From: Yersinia mollaretii ATCC 43969
GTDB taxonomy: Bacteria > Pseudomonadota > Gammaproteobacteria > Enterobacterales > Enterobacteriaceae
Direction: 5' to 3'
DNA length: 64,000 bases
Assembly: GCF_013282725.1 (NCBI RefSeq)
Contig: NZ_CP054043.1
Span: 930,001-994,000 of the forward strand
A program made the position numbers and the translations under genes. The notes beneath the pieces were generated by a model, which was not told where the DNA came from, searched no databases, and saw only the letters and a program-made list of their open reading frames with translations. Positions 9,689 to 19,439 of this stretch are shown here, piece by piece (positions within the stretch are counted from its first letter, which is position 1; the number at the start of each line of letters is the position of its first letter).

Positions 9689-9704
9689 TTGTGATCAAAG
9701 TCAC
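9689..9704. promoter_or_regulatory. CRP binding site in the glpA-glpT divergent region
   Basis: TGTGA-TCAAAG-TCACA is an exact match to both half-sites of the CRP consensus with the correct 6-bp spacer. It lies about 135 bp upstream of glpA and 220 bp upstream of glpT, consistent with the catabolite control known for both E. coli operons. Confidence 0.85.
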
Positions 9705-9825
9705 AGGTATTTCCTCATTACTGGTTTCAAAATGTTAACCAATCGCTCAAAATTGCCCCCGCTTTCATATAACTGTAACAAATGCGCCATCACTCACAGA
9801 TAAGTAGCGCGAATTTATCTAGCAT

Positions 9826-9845
9826 GGCGTTCGTTATAGAACATA
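9826..9845. promoter_or_regulatory. Candidate GlpR operator upstream of glpT
   Basis: The imperfect dyad gTTCGTTAtaGAACAt resembles the GlpR repressor operator (ATGTTCG...CGAACAT type). It lies about 80 bp before the glpT start. Further AACGAA half-site-like repeats occur near 9645-9665, closer to glpA. The assignment rests on the remembered consensus and on the regulon context. Confidence 0.55.
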
Positions 9846-9924
9846 AACGAGAGCACGTTAGCCGTTTAACCACCGGGTTGAAACACCGGGGTAAAAAACA
9901 ACAAAAAAGCCATCGGAGGCACTC

Positions 9925-11280
9925 ATGTTGAGTATTTTTAAGCCCGCGCCACATGTGGCACGGCTTCCTACAGACCAGGTCGACCCCATCTACCGCCGCT
10001 TACGCTGGCAAATTTTCATGGGCATTTTCTTCGGTTACGCTGCCTACTATCTTGTGCGTAAAAACTTTACGTTGGCTATGCCGTATTTGATCGAACAGGG
10101 ATTCTCTCGCGGGGATCTGGGGTTCGCACTATCCGGTATTTCTATCGCTTATGGTTTCTCAAAATTCATCATGGGGTCGGTCTCTGACCGCTCGAATCCA
10201 CGGGTATTCCTCTCGGCCGGTTTGATCCTCTCCGCCGCCGTGATGCTGTTTATGGGCTTCGTGCCTTGGGCAACATCCAGCATCGCCGTAATGTTCGTGC
10301 TGCTGTTCTTGTGTGGCTGGTTCCAAGGGATGGGTTGGCCGCCATGTGGCCGAACCATGGTGCACTGGTGGTCGAAGAAAGAGCGCGGCAGTATTGTGTC
10401 GGTCTGGAACTGCGCCCATAACGTAGGGGGTGGTTTGCCGCCATTGCTGTTCCTGCTGGGGATGGCGTGGTTTAACGACTGGAAAGCAGCACTCTATATG
10501 CCGGCTTTCGGTGCCATTTTGGTGGCATTAATTGTCTTTGGGCTGATGCGAGATACTCCTCAATCCGTGGGCTTGCCGCCGATTGAAGAGTACAAAAACG
10601 ACTATCCAGACGACTACAGTAAAGAGGCAGAAGAAGAGCTGACGGCGAAGCAGATCTTCATGCAGTACATCCTGCCTAACAAGCTGTTGTGGTACATCGC
10701 GATTGCTAACGTTTTTGTCTATTTACTGCGTTACGGCATCCTCGACTGGTCTCCGACCTACCTGAAAGAGGTGAAACACTTCGCGCTGGATAAGTCGTCA
10801 TGGGCTTATTTCCTGTACGAATACGCGGGTATTCCGGGGACACTGCTGTGCGGTTGGATGTCCGATAAAGTGTTCAAAGGTAACCGTGGTGCCACTGGTG
10901 TGTTCTTTATGACGCTGGTGACTATCGCGACCATCATTTACTGGCTGAACCCGGTCGGTAACCCTGGTATCGATATGGCGTGTATGATCACCATCGGCTT
11001 CCTGATCTATGGTCCGGTGATGTTGATTGGCTTGCATGCGCTTGAATTAGCACCGAAAAAAGCAGCAGGTACGGCGGCAGGCTTCACTGGCCTGTTCGGT
11101 TATCTGGGCGGTTCGGTCGCGGCGAGTGCTATCGTCGGTTACACCGTGGACTACTTCGGTTGGGATGGCGGCTTTATGGTCATGATCGGCGGCAGCATTC
11201 TGGCCGTGATCTTACTGATTGTCGTGATGTTCAGCGAGAAGAAGCATCACGAAGAGCTGGCAAGAAAGCAGGATTTATAA
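9925..11280 (+). CDS. glpT: Glycerol-3-phosphate:phosphate antiporter
   Basis: Twelve-helix major facilitator protein that brings glycerol 3-phosphate in through the inner membrane in exchange for phosphate; it is also the route of fosfomycin entry. The product is 451 residues (E. coli 452). The N-terminal region reads [20 protein letters not shown], and the family signature [19 protein letters not shown] is present. GGAGG precedes the ATG. It is the first gene of glpTQ, and the product of glpQ supplies its substrate. Confidence 0.97.
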   Translation: MLSIFKPAPHVARLPTDQVDPIYRRLRWQIFMGIFFGYAAYYLVRKNFTLAMPYLIEQGFSRGDLGFALSGISIAYGFSKFIMGSVSDRSNPRVFLSAGLILSAAVMLFMGFVPWATSSIAVMFVLLFLCGWFQGMGWPPCGRTMVHWWSKKERGSIVSVWNCAHNVGGGLPPLLFLLGMAWFNDWKAALYMPAFGAILVALIVFGLMRDTPQSVGLPPIEEYKNDYPDDYSKEAEEELTAKQIFMQYILPNKLLWYIAIANVFVYLLRYGILDWSPTYLKEVKHFALDKSSWAYFLYEYAGIPGTLLCGWMSDKVFKGNRGATGVFFMTLVTIATIIYWLNPVGNPGIDMACMITIGFLIYGPVMLIGLHALELAPKKAAGTAAGFTGLFGYLGGSVAASAIVGYTVDYFGWDGGFMVMIGGSILAVILLIVVMFSEKKHHEELARKQDL

Positions 11281-11380
11281 GTTTAGCGAGTTGAGCTAAA
11301 TAGAGGCTGTGCCGTTATTTATGGATTAATAGCGCCGCGGCCTTTTTCATACCCTGAAATTGATTAAAGGAGCAATATCA

Positions 11381-12487
11381 ATGCAAACTCACATAAAATC
11401 GCTGGTAGCGAGTATGATTCTGGCATCATCAGTCGCCGGTATGGCACATGCAGTAGAACCCCTAAGTAAAGATAAATCAGCCGACAAAGTGGTTATCGCG
11501 CATCGCGGTGCCAGTGGCTATTTGCCTGAGCACTCCCTGCCCGCGAAAGCGATGGCTTACGCGCAAGGCGCTGATTATCTTGAGCAAGATTTGGTGATGA
11601 CCAAAGATAATGAGTTGGTGGTGCTGCACGACCATTATCTGGATCGGGTGACAGATGTCGCCGATCGCTTCCCGGATCGCGCTCGCAAAGATGGCCGCTA
11701 TTACGCCATTGACTTTACCCTGCCCGAAATTAAGTCGCTGAAATTTACCGAAGGTTTTGATATCGATAAAAACGGCAAAAAGGTGCAGAGCTATCCGGGC
11801 CGTTTCCCGATGGGCAAATCTGACTTCCGCGTGCATACCTTCCAGGAAGAGATTGAATTTGTTCAGGGGCTGAATCATTCGACCGGTAAGAACATTGGTA
11901 TCTACCCTGAGATCAAAGCGCCATGGTTCCATCAGCAAGAAGGCAAAGATATCTCAACCAAAGTGTTGGACGTGCTGAAGCAGTATGGCTACACCAGCAA
12001 AGCCGATAACGTTTACCTGCAATGCTTTGATGCGAATGAGTTAAAACGCATTAAAAATGAGCTGGAACCGAAGATGGGCATGGATCTGAAACTGATTCAG
12101 TTGGTGGCTTATACCGATTGGAATGAAACCTACGAGCAGAAGCCAGATGGCAAGTGGGTGAATTATAGCTACGACTGGATGTTCAAGCCCGGCGCAATGA
12201 AGCAAGTGGCACAGTATGCTGACGGCATCGGCCCTGACTACCATATGCTGGTGGTTGAAAGCTCCACACCCGATAACATCAAGCTGACGGATATGGTCAA
12301 GGAAGCCCATGCCAACAACATGATGGTTCATCCCTTCACTATCCGCGCGGATAAGCTGCCTAAATACGCCACTGACGTAAATCAGCTATTTGATATTATC
12401 TACAACCAAGCGCAAGTGGATGGGGTGTTTACCGACTTCCCCGATAAGGGCGTGCAGTTCCTGCAAAAGCAGGGGCAACACCAGTAA
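11381..12487 (+). CDS. glpQ: Periplasmic glycerophosphodiester phosphodiesterase
   Basis: Splits glycerophosphodiesters from phospholipid breakdown into glycerol 3-phosphate and an alcohol in the periplasm, feeding GlpT. The product is 368 residues with a signal peptide ending near AGMAHA. The catalytic block AHRGASGYLPEHS and the metal-binding LEQDLVMTKDNELVVLHDH are intact. The ATG at 11381 follows AAAGGAG at ideal spacing; an in-frame start 21 bases earlier would bury that ribosome site. An imperfect GC-rich inverted region near 11305-11350 between glpT and glpQ may act as an attenuator or processing hairpin. Confidence 0.96.
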   Translation: MQTHIKSLVASMILASSVAGMAHAVEPLSKDKSADKVVIAHRGASGYLPEHSLPAKAMAYAQGADYLEQDLVMTKDNELVVLHDHYLDRVTDVADRFPDRARKDGRYYAIDFTLPEIKSLKFTEGFDIDKNGKKVQSYPGRFPMGKSDFRVHTFQEEIEFVQGLNHSTGKNIGIYPEIKAPWFHQQEGKDISTKVLDVLKQYGYTSKADNVYLQCFDANELKRIKNELEPKMGMDLKLIQLVAYTDWNETYEQKPDGKWVNYSYDWMFKPGAMKQVAQYADGIGPDYHMLVVESSTPDNIKLTDMVKEAHANNMMVHPFTIRADKLPKYATDVNQLFDIIYNQAQVDGVFTDFPDKGVQFLQKQGQHQ

Positions 12488-12516
12488 GTGACTTATCTGA
12501 GATAACTTAATATAAG

Positions 12517-12550
12517 AAATGGCGCACTCATCTACAGTGCGCCATTTTTT
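12517..12550 (+). terminator. Rho-independent terminator of glpTQ
   Basis: The 12-bp stem AAATGGCGCACT / AGTGCGCCATTT with a 7-base loop is followed by a run of T. It lies 30 bp after glpQ, and because the stem also starts with AAAT it can act on the convergent yigL transcript. Confidence 0.9.
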
Positions 12551-12566
12551 TACTGCAATGAATCAG

Positions 12567-13376
12567 TTACTTATCGGTACCTAAAAACATCTTACGCAGA
12601 TAGTGTGGTACGGCATCATCCGCATTCGAACCAATCACTTCCAGATTCGGCAGCATATCTTTCAGGCGCTGATGCGCATCGCGCATAATGCAGCCTTTGC
12701 CGGACATGGAAAGCATCTCCAAATCATTCATGCCATCGCCAAACGCGATGCACTCTTTCAGTGAATAGCCGATGATTTTGGCGACTTGCTCGAGGGCGTG
12801 GCCTTTGGATACCCCACCGCCCATCACTTCCAAACAGGTAGGGAAGGAGAAACTGACATTGACACGATCGCCCCAACGCGCGTTGATGGCCTCTTCCAAA
12901 ATCAATAACTTGTCATGATCTTCGCAGGTAAAGTAGACCTTGCAGACCCCTTCAGTTGGCAGCAATGCCGGTTCAAACACCTGATAGTTGAATACCGATT
13001 CGCGGAAGAACTCTCTCTGCGCCGGGCTTTCACGGTTCATGTACCATTCATCGTTCAGATACACGTTGGTCAAGATATCCGTATTGTGGTGTTCGATGTT
13101 GTACAAATCACGCGCAATATCCGCATCGAGGTTATGACTGAAAATCAGCTCCCCCGCTGTGTTGTGCACCCGTGCGCCGTTGGAGGTGATCATAAAGGCG
13201 CTGATCTCCAGACTGTCACGGATTTGCGCCACATCGATATGGTGACGGCCAGTGGCGAACACAAAGTGCACATCACGCTGAGTCAGCAACTTCAGTGTCT
13301 CTTTGGCATAAGGCGTCAGGATGTGATCAGGTGATAGCAGCGTGCCATCTAAATCGGAAGCAACGACATGATACAT
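12567..13376 (-). CDS. yigL: HAD-family sugar/pyridoxal phosphatase YigL
   Basis: Cof-type haloacid-dehalogenase phosphatase; the E. coli enzyme dephosphorylates pyridoxal phosphate and sugar phosphates and helps relieve sugar-phosphate stress. The product is 269 residues (E. coli 266). Motif I DLDGTLL is at 8-14, with SNGARVH in the middle and motif IV GDGMNDLEM near the C-terminus. It lies 11 bp downstream of pldB, as in E. coli, so the two are probably cotranscribed. Confidence 0.95.
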   Translation of the reverse strand: MYHVVASDLDGTLLSPDHILTPYAKETLKLLTQRDVHFVFATGRHHIDVAQIRDSLEISAFMITSNGARVHNTAGELIFSHNLDADIARDLYNIEHHNTDILTNVYLNDEWYMNRESPAQREFFRESVFNYQVFEPALLPTEGVCKVYFTCEDHDKLLILEEAINARWGDRVNVSFSFPTCLEVMGGGVSKGHALEQVAKIIGYSLKECIAFGDGMNDLEMLSMSGKGCIMRDAHQRLKDMLPNLEVIGSNADDAVPHYLRKMFLGTDK

Positions 13377-13387
13377 AACGGTATGTT

Positions 13388-14425
13388 CTAACCTCTGGTG
13401 GCGTCGGGGCCTTCATGGCCGACTGATGATTGATGTTGCGCAAAAAAGCGCAATATGGCGCTAAGCGCCTCGGCACGCAGTGTGTCCCGCTCGAACAGGA
13501 TCTCATGGCGTGCGCCTTGAATGACCTTAGGCTGCCCCCCTTCGCAAGGGTGCCCCGCCAGCGTCATTGCCTGAGAAAATGCGTTATGGGCCGGGTTATG
13601 GACCACCCGATCCTCGCTGGCCTGCAACAACAGGACCGGCGTCGTAATTTTATCTGCTTCGGCGATAATTTGTTCACCCACCCGCAGGCTTTCACGAATC
13701 CAGTGATACGTGGGGCCACCAACACGAATTTCGGGGGTATCCGCATATTGGCGCAAATAGCGGCGATAGCGCTCACGGCTGTGGGTCAGCATATTGACCA
13801 AATAGGGCAGCGGTCGCCACTGCCCAGTACCCATCGCGTAATAATCCCGCAGTTTCTGGTGCCGCTCGGTCCAATCCACAATCCGGTGAGCCAGCCAGCC
13901 CGGCATCGGCAAGTGGATACCAAACATCGGCGCGCATAAGGCCACAGCATCAAATGCATCCGGCTCTCGGGCCAGAAAACGCGTCAGAATTGCCCCCCCC
14001 ATAGAGTGGGCGAGTGCAAAACGCTGCTGGTAATGGCTGCCAGTGATTTCGCGCGACACCAGTTGCGCGAAATCCTCAATATAATCATCAAATTTGATCA
14101 CATGACCCCGGTGGTGATCGGCGAGCATCCGCCCGGATCGACCCTGCCCGCGATGATCCAGTACAATCACATCATAGCCCTGCTGGAACAGATCATAGGC
14201 GACTTCAGGATATTTGACGTAGCTTTCAATGCGGCCAGGCACTACCACCACCACACGAGTATGCTGCGGCGCGCAAAAGCGGACGTAGCGGATGGGGATG
14301 TTATCGACGCCGATAAACTCATCTTCATCTCGCTGTTGCCAGAAATCCAATAATGGGCCGTTCACAAAAGCGGCAAACTGCGCTTCGCGATTGAGCCAAT
14401 TATTCATCTGATTATCTAACGGCAT
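13388..14425 (-). CDS. pldB: Lysophospholipase L2
   Basis: Alpha/beta hydrolase that deacylates lysophospholipids at the inner membrane. The nucleophile elbow AHSMGGAI and the oxyanion region CPGRIESYVKY-like (here VPGRIESYVKY) match E. coli PldB; the late acid and His lie around EDRVVHN and GARHEILFE. I chose the ATG at 14425 (345 residues; E. coli 340). The ATG at 14407 (339 residues) is nearly as good, and the frame also opens at a TTG at 14485 that has no family support. Neither ATG has a strong ribosome site. Confidence 0.93.
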   Translation of the reverse strand: MPLDNQMNNWLNREAQFAAFVNGPLLDFWQQRDEDEFIGVDNIPIRYVRFCAPQHTRVVVVVPGRIESYVKYPEVAYDLFQQGYDVIVLDHRGQGRSGRMLADHHRGHVIKFDDYIEDFAQLVSREITGSHYQQRFALAHSMGGAILTRFLAREPDAFDAVALCAPMFGIHLPMPGWLAHRIVDWTERHQKLRDYYAMGTGQWRPLPYLVNMLTHSRERYRRYLRQYADTPEIRVGGPTYHWIRESLRVGEQIIAEADKITTPVLLLQASEDRVVHNPAHNAFSQAMTLAGHPCEGGQPKVIQGARHEILFERDTLRAEALSAILRFFAQHQSSVGHEGPDATRG

Positions 14426-14539
14426 AGTGTGATTGATTGCATCCTTAAGCCGATGGAAACTGCGATTAGGTGAGCCATAGCGCAACGATTAGCAATAGCG
14501 TATTGTGACATAAAATGACACGTTCAGGGAACTTTGCCG

Positions 14540-15160
14540 ATGACCTTAGACTGGTGGTTAACCTATCTGCTGACAACACTGATCCTCAGTCTCTCCCCCG
14601 GCTCGGGTGCCATTAACACCATGAGCACCACCATCAGTCACGGCACACGCGGGGTTATCGCCTCGATTTGCGGCTTACAACTGGGTCTGGCTGTCCATAT
14701 TGTATTGGTTGGCGTGGGACTTGGCGCACTCATTTCACAGTCCCTACTGGCATTCGAAATATTAAAATGGCTCGGTGCGGCTTACTTAATTTGGCTAGGC
14801 ATTCAGCAATGGCGGGCGGCGGGGGCACTGGATTTACATGCCCTTGCCAACAGTATGCCACGACGAAAACTGTTTAAACGTGCGGTATTTGTGAATCTCA
14901 CCAACCCAAAAAGTATTGTATTTCTGGCCGCATTGTTCCCGCAATTTGTGCTGCCGCATCAGCCGCAGGTGGCGCAATACTTGATTCTCGGCAGCACCAG
15001 CGTGATTGTCGATATCATCGTAATGATAGGTTACGCCACCCTCGCCACGCGTATTGCGGGCTGGATTCGCTCACCACATCAAATGAAATTGCTGAACCGA
15101 ATCTTTGGTGGCTTATTCATGCTCATCGGTGCACTGTTGGCCACCGCCAGAAAAGTGTAA
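14540..15160 (+). CDS. rhtB: Homoserine/homoserine lactone efflux protein
   Basis: LysE/RhtB-family inner-membrane exporter of homoserine and related amino acids. The product is 206 residues, the same as E. coli. It has six hydrophobic segments and the family N-terminal motif [32 protein letters not shown] is also diagnostic. The ATG at 14540 gives the E. coli N-terminus (MTLDWW); a TTG two codons earlier is less likely. Divergent from pldB and convergent with its paralogue rhtC. Confidence 0.95.
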   Translation: MTLDWWLTYLLTTLILSLSPGSGAINTMSTTISHGTRGVIASICGLQLGLAVHIVLVGVGLGALISQSLLAFEILKWLGAAYLIWLGIQQWRAAGALDLHALANSMPRRKLFKRAVFVNLTNPKSIVFLAALFPQFVLPHQPQVAQYLILGSTSVIVDIIVMIGYATLATRIAGWIRSPHQMKLLNRIFGGLFMLIGALLATARKV

Positions 15161-15174
15161 TACGGCGAGCAAAA

Positions 15175-15217
15175 AATGAGGCCCCAACTGGGTAAACCCA
15201 CCGATTGGAGCCTCATT
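15175..15217. terminator. Bidirectional terminator-like hairpin between rhtB and rhtC
   Basis: Outer stem AATGAGGC / GCCTCATT with an inner pairing CCAA / TTGG, placed between convergent genes. A run of A (15170-15176) on the left gives a T-run for minus-strand transcripts of rhtC; the plus-strand side has only two T. Confidence 0.7.
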
Positions 15218-15252
15218 CAGATCGCCATAGCGGTTAGCGGAACAAAATGCGG

Positions 15253-15873
15253 TTAGCGGGACAAAATCAGGTGGATACCAAAACCGGTGAACAAGACGCC
15301 AGCCAAACCATCAATCCATTTGGATAAACGCTGATAGCCACGGCGCATCACTGGCAGGGCAAAGACACAGGCCACCACGCTGAACCACACGAAGGTTTCA
15401 GCCACGATCAGGACAAACAAACCCCAGCGCACACTGGCACTGACATCATCGCCAACAAACAGTGAGAACACACTGCCGAAATAGATAACCGCTTTCGGGT
15501 TCGAGAGATTGGTCAGGAAGCCGCGCAAGAAAGTCCGGCCACGAGCAGGCAGCGCCACTTGCGCCTCACCCTCAATGCCATGGCGTTTGGCACGGGCGGA
15601 TTTCAGTAATTGCCAGCCCATCCAGCAGAGATATAACCCGCCACCGACCATGATAATTTGGTGCAGCCACGCCATTTTCTGCAAGATCAGGTTCAGCCCC
15701 ATCAGGGCGACTCCGGCCCAGACCACAATACCGAGAGAGATCCCGATGACGCCTTTCATCGCCTCACTGCGCGAACGGCTGGCAGCAGTTTGTGAGACAA
15801 AAAAGAAGTCCGGCCCCGGACTCATCAGCGCGATCAAGTGAACGAAGGCAACGGTCAGAAATAGCATTAGCAT
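15253..15873 (-). CDS. rhtC: Threonine efflux protein
   Basis: LysE/RhtB-family exporter of threonine, 206 residues like E. coli RhtC. Family motifs are MSPGPDFFFVSQTA near the N-terminus, GGGLYLCWMGWQLL in the middle, and NLSNPKAVIYFGSVFSLF. The last codons lie inside a 19-bp tandem duplication (15230-15267, one mismatch) that repeats the gene end just after the stop. It lies downstream of recQ on the same strand, the E. coli arrangement. Confidence 0.96.
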   Translation of the reverse strand: MLMLFLTVAFVHLIALMSPGPDFFFVSQTAASRSRSEAMKGVIGISLGIVVWAGVALMGLNLILQKMAWLHQIIMVGGGLYLCWMGWQLLKSARAKRHGIEGEAQVALPARGRTFLRGFLTNLSNPKAVIYFGSVFSLFVGDDVSASVRWGLFVLIVAETFVWFSVVACVFALPVMRRGYQRLSKWIDGLAGVLFTGFGIHLILSR

Positions 15874-15905
15874 GAGAATGTTCTCTTTACCGGAAAAGCG
15901 GCAGG

Positions 15906-17738
15906 TTAATCATCGTTGTTGTCAACATGGTCGCGGATCATCGCCATAAACGGCGCACCAAAGCGCTCGAGTTTGCGCTGACCCACCCCCGTGACACTCA
16001 ACAGTTCGCTGGCAGTAATGGGCATCTGTTCCGCCATCTCCAGCAAGGTCGTATCGTTAAACACCACATAAGGCGGAATGTTGCCTTCATCGGCGATAGA
16101 TTTACGCAGTTTGCGTAATTTGGCAAACAACTTGCGATCGTAATTGCCGCCATAGGATTTTTGATTGGCGCTGCTACGCACTTTCAGGCTTTGAATACGC
16201 GGCACCGCCAGTTGCAGCGGCAATTCAGCGCGCAAGACCGGACGCGCGGCCTCCGTCAGTTGTAAGGCCGAAAACTGGGCAATATTTTGGCTCAGTAACC
16301 CCAGATGAATCAGTTGGCGCAAGACACTGACCCAGTGCTCATGGCTCTGCTCGCGACCCAAGCCGTACACGGAAAGTTTGTCATGACCAAACTCGCGGAT
16401 GCGCTGGTTATTAGCCCCGCGTAGCACTTCGACGATATAGCCCAAACCAAAGCGCTGCCCGACGCGATAAACGCAGGAGAGGGCTTTTTGTGCATCAGCC
16501 AAGCCATCGTAACGTTTTGGCGGATCAAGACAGATATCGCAGTTGCCGCACGACTGCTGTTTGCCCTCACCAAAATAGTTGAGCAACACTAATCGACGGC
16601 AGGTTTGCGCTTCTGCAAATGCGCCCATGGCATTTAACTTATGCCGCTCGATATCTTGCTGCGCGCCTGCGGGTTTCTCTTCCAGACAGCGGCGCAACCA
16701 CGCCATATCCGCCGGGTCATACAGCAGCACGGCTTCGGCGGGCAGACCATCACGCCCAGCACGCCCCGTCTCCTGATAATAAGATTCGATGGTACGCGGG
16801 ATATCAAAATGGACCACAAAGCGGACGTTGGGCTTATTAATCCCCATGCCGAAAGCCACAGTGGCGACCACCACTTGCAAGTCATCGCGCTGGAAGGCTT
16901 CCTGCACCTGCGCACGCCGTTCGTTATCCAACCCCGCGTGGTAAGCGGCGACACTCAAACCTCGGCTCTGTAAGCGGGCGGTGGTGTCTTCCACTTTGGC
17001 GCGGCTGTTGCAGTAAATAATGCCACTTTTTCCGCGCTGGTCTTGGACAAAACGCCACAACTGATCGAGCGGTTTGAACTTCTCCACCAAGGTGTAGCGG
17101 ATATTCGGGCGGTCAAAACTGCTGACCTGAATCAGTGGCTGATCCAAATTGAGCAGACGCACAATATCGCCCCGCGTGGCTTCATCAGCCGTGGCGGTCA
17201 GGGCAATGACAGGCAGATTGGGGAAACGCTGCTTTAGCTGCCCAAGGGCGCGATATTCCGGGCGGAAGTCGTGGCCCCATTGGGAGATACAGTGGGCTTC
17301 ATCCACCGCTAACAGCGCAGGACGCCATTGATGCAGTTGGTCTAGGAAGCTCTCCATCACCAGCCGTTCTGGCGCGATATACAGCAGCTTAATCTGACCA
17401 CTGCGGCACCCGTCCATCACTGCCAATTGCTGTTCACGCGTTTGTGACGAGTTTAAGCACCCCGCCCCCACGCCATAGGCCAGCAGTTGGTCAACTTGGT
17501 CTTTCATCAGGGAAATTAAGGGGGAAACCACCAGCGTCAACCCGTCGGTCACCAGTGCAGGGATCTGATAACACAAGGATTTACCCCCACCTGTGGGCAT
17601 CACGACCAGACAGTCTTGCCCTGATAGGGTGGCGTTGATAATTTCCTGTTGTCCGGGCCGGAACTGCTGATAGCCGAAAGTATCTCGCAATACTTGCACT
17701 GCCAGTGATTCCCTATTTATGACTGCTGCGGTCGACAC
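15906..17738 (-). CDS. recQ: ATP-dependent DNA helicase RecQ
   Basis: 3'-5' superfamily 2 helicase of the RecF recombination pathway, acting with SSB and topoisomerase III. The 610-residue product has the Walker A motif [12 protein letters not shown] box [15 protein letters not shown], and motif [12 protein letters not shown]. The zinc-binding cysteines ([11 protein letters not shown]) are followed by a winged helix and a C-terminal HRDC domain ([14 protein letters not shown]). I chose the GTG at 17738, which has GGGGAG four bases upstream; a TTG at 17750 would overlap that ribosome site. Confidence 0.96.
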   Translation of the reverse strand: MSTAAVINRESLAVQVLRDTFGYQQFRPGQQEIINATLSGQDCLVVMPTGGGKSLCYQIPALVTDGLTLVVSPLISLMKDQVDQLLAYGVGAGCLNSSQTREQQLAVMDGCRSGQIKLLYIAPERLVMESFLDQLHQWRPALLAVDEAHCISQWGHDFRPEYRALGQLKQRFPNLPVIALTATADEATRGDIVRLLNLDQPLIQVSSFDRPNIRYTLVEKFKPLDQLWRFVQDQRGKSGIIYCNSRAKVEDTTARLQSRGLSVAAYHAGLDNERRAQVQEAFQRDDLQVVVATVAFGMGINKPNVRFVVHFDIPRTIESYYQETGRAGRDGLPAEAVLLYDPADMAWLRRCLEEKPAGAQQDIERHKLNAMGAFAEAQTCRRLVLLNYFGEGKQQSCGNCDICLDPPKRYDGLADAQKALSCVYRVGQRFGLGYIVEVLRGANNQRIREFGHDKLSVYGLGREQSHEHWVSVLRQLIHLGLLSQNIAQFSALQLTEAARPVLRAELPLQLAVPRIQSLKVRSSANQKSYGGNYDRKLFAKLRKLRKSIADEGNIPPYVVFNDTTLLEMAEQMPITASELLSVTGVGQRKLERFGAPFMAMIRDHVDNNDD

Positions 17739-17761
17739 ACTGCTCCCCAACTATGAGATCG

Positions 17762-17787
17762 ACACAGGCCGGTTAACCGGCCTGTGT
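17762..17787. terminator. Perfect palindrome between pldA and recQ
   Basis: A 26-bp perfect palindrome (ACACAGGCCGGTT and its complement). It lies 27 bp downstream of the pldA stop (17815) and just before the recQ start region. It probably forms the 3' hairpin of the pldA mRNA; there is no T-run, so its efficiency as a terminator is uncertain. Confidence 0.65.
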
Positions 17788-17814
17788 CTGAAACTTTTCT
17801 AACGCCGGATGACG

Positions 17815-18696
17815 TTAAAGGACATCATTCAACATGATACCCACACCCACCCGTGTTTGCCTAAAGTTATAGTCAATCATTGACTCACCATAGCCGCTGA
17901 ACACTTGCGTGTAGAAACGAACATGACGGGTGATTGGGTAGCTCCAGCCCATCTCCGCACCACCGAAACCGGTATTCCAGTTATAGTGACCATCAATACT
18001 GAACACGCTATCACCCAAGGCATAACCGACCTTCAGGCGATAATAACCCATGTATTTATTGATATCTGGGTTGTCATCTTTGGCATCATTTTCCGGCAGA
18101 CGATACCAAGGTTTCAGGTCAATTTCCAAATTGCCGCGTTGTGCCATCACACGGGTATAAACACGATCCCAGCTACGTGAAGTGGGATCGGCTTTCCCGT
18201 TGGATTGGTGATTGTAACCAAACTCCACTTCACGGAATGTCCAGCCAGCCAGCTCGTAATCCGTTGCCCATGCCAAGAACAGTTGCGGTTCGTAGTTGGT
18301 TTCACGGAATGGCGAGGATTCGTCGCTATTGGATGCCTGCCACCAAGAACGCTGAGTATAGGACGCACCCAGCAATGAGTTCTCGCCAGCAATACCGCGC
18401 CAAATAGGGAAACCTAAACTCAGCTGAAACTTAACTTCATCTCGCTTGGCATTTTGCGCCCAATCGTAAGAACTTATCGCGTCCTTATTGATATCGCTGG
18501 TATAGGTATATAACAGATAGTTCGTTTCATACGGATAAAGCAGAAACGGATTATCGTGGTCCTGCAACATTGCCGCGATAATGCTGCCACGCACCGCAGG
18601 TGCGTCATGAATCTTCTCAACCGTTGCCGGTTCTGCCTGTGCCAGTGTTGGCACCAGTAATAACGCTATCAGTATCCGCCAAAATCTTCCCATCAT
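17815..18696 (-). CDS. pldA: Outer-membrane phospholipase A1
   Basis: Beta-barrel phospholipase A that destroys phospholipids misplaced in the outer leaflet of the outer membrane. The product is 293 residues (E. coli 289) with a signal peptide ending near TLAQA. The catalytic His and Ser stand in YNHQSNGKADPTSRSWDRVY. In E. coli the third catalytic residue, Asn156 of the mature protein, follows SRSW; here that position is Asp (codon GAT). The C-terminal strands (YPITRHVRFYTQVFSGYGES) and the calcium-site region look intact, so it is probably active or modified rather than dead. The ATG could be either of the two adjacent ones. Confidence 0.96.
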   Translation of the reverse strand: MMGRFWRILIALLLVPTLAQAEPATVEKIHDAPAVRGSIIAAMLQDHDNPFLLYPYETNYLLYTYTSDINKDAISSYDWAQNAKRDEVKFQLSLGFPIWRGIAGENSLLGASYTQRSWWQASNSDESSPFRETNYEPQLFLAWATDYELAGWTFREVEFGYNHQSNGKADPTSRSWDRVYTRVMAQRGNLEIDLKPWYRLPENDAKDDNPDINKYMGYYRLKVGYALGDSVFSIDGHYNWNTGFGGAEMGWSYPITRHVRFYTQVFSGYGESMIDYNFRQTRVGVGIMLNDVL

Positions 18697-18889
18697 TCCC
18701 CCATCACCTTACGAATTATTTCTATTTGTAATGAAAACAGCTCATTCTACACACAAATGTATTCTTGGTTCAGTGTTGTTTATATTTATGATTTAACGAC
18801 TGGAAAACAACAAAACAGAAGCATAAAATAAACAATCCATTAACTCGCAGCCTTATTACCCGTAGGTAATATTGAGAGAATAGAGCGCA

Positions 18890-19360
18890 ATGTCAGTAAC
18901 CCCCTTAACACTAGACGATGCTCGCCGCATGATCGGCGAAGTTTTTGTGTATCACATGCCCTTTAACCGTGAGTTAGGGCTGAAATTAACACGGTTCGAG
19001 CAAGATTATGCCGAAATCACTTTCGACAATAATGACAAATTGGTTGGCAATATCGCGCAACGCATTCTGCATGGCGGAGTGATCGCCGCCGTATTGGATG
19101 TTGCTGCGGGGTTAGTTTGTGTCGGTAACAGTCTGGTTCGCCATGAGCCGCTGATTAAAGAACAACTGCAAATGAAGTTAGCCAAAATGGGCACTATCGA
19201 CCTGCGTGTAGACTATCTACGCCCCGGCCGTGGCGAGCATTTTATCGCCAGTAGTAGTATTTTGCGCAGTGGCAATAAGGTGTCTGTCGCCCGCGTCGAG
19301 CTGCATAATGACCAACAAATGCATATCGCCAGCGCGACCGCAACCTATCTGGTGGGCTGA
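18890..19360 (+). CDS. yigI: YigI hotdog-fold thioesterase family protein
   Basis: 156-residue protein of the PaaI-like thioesterase family; E. coli YigI (155 residues) has been reported as a medium- and long-chain acyl-CoA thioesterase. The motif [20 protein letters not shown] carries the conserved HGG of the hotdog active site, and [19 protein letters not shown] follows. It lies between pldA (divergent) and rarD (same strand), as in E. coli. The annotation as a thioesterase is by family. Confidence 0.93.
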   Translation: MSVTPLTLDDARRMIGEVFVYHMPFNRELGLKLTRFEQDYAEITFDNNDKLVGNIAQRILHGGVIAAVLDVAAGLVCVGNSLVRHEPLIKEQLQMKLAKMGTIDLRVDYLRPGRGEHFIASSSILRSGNKVSVARVELHNDQQMHIASATATYLVG

Positions 19361-19439
19361 TTTGATCTTCAGCGGTGATGATTCGTAGCCCGAAGTTAAG
19401 TACACTCACCGCATCTCCTCTCTTGTTCTGAGCCACACC

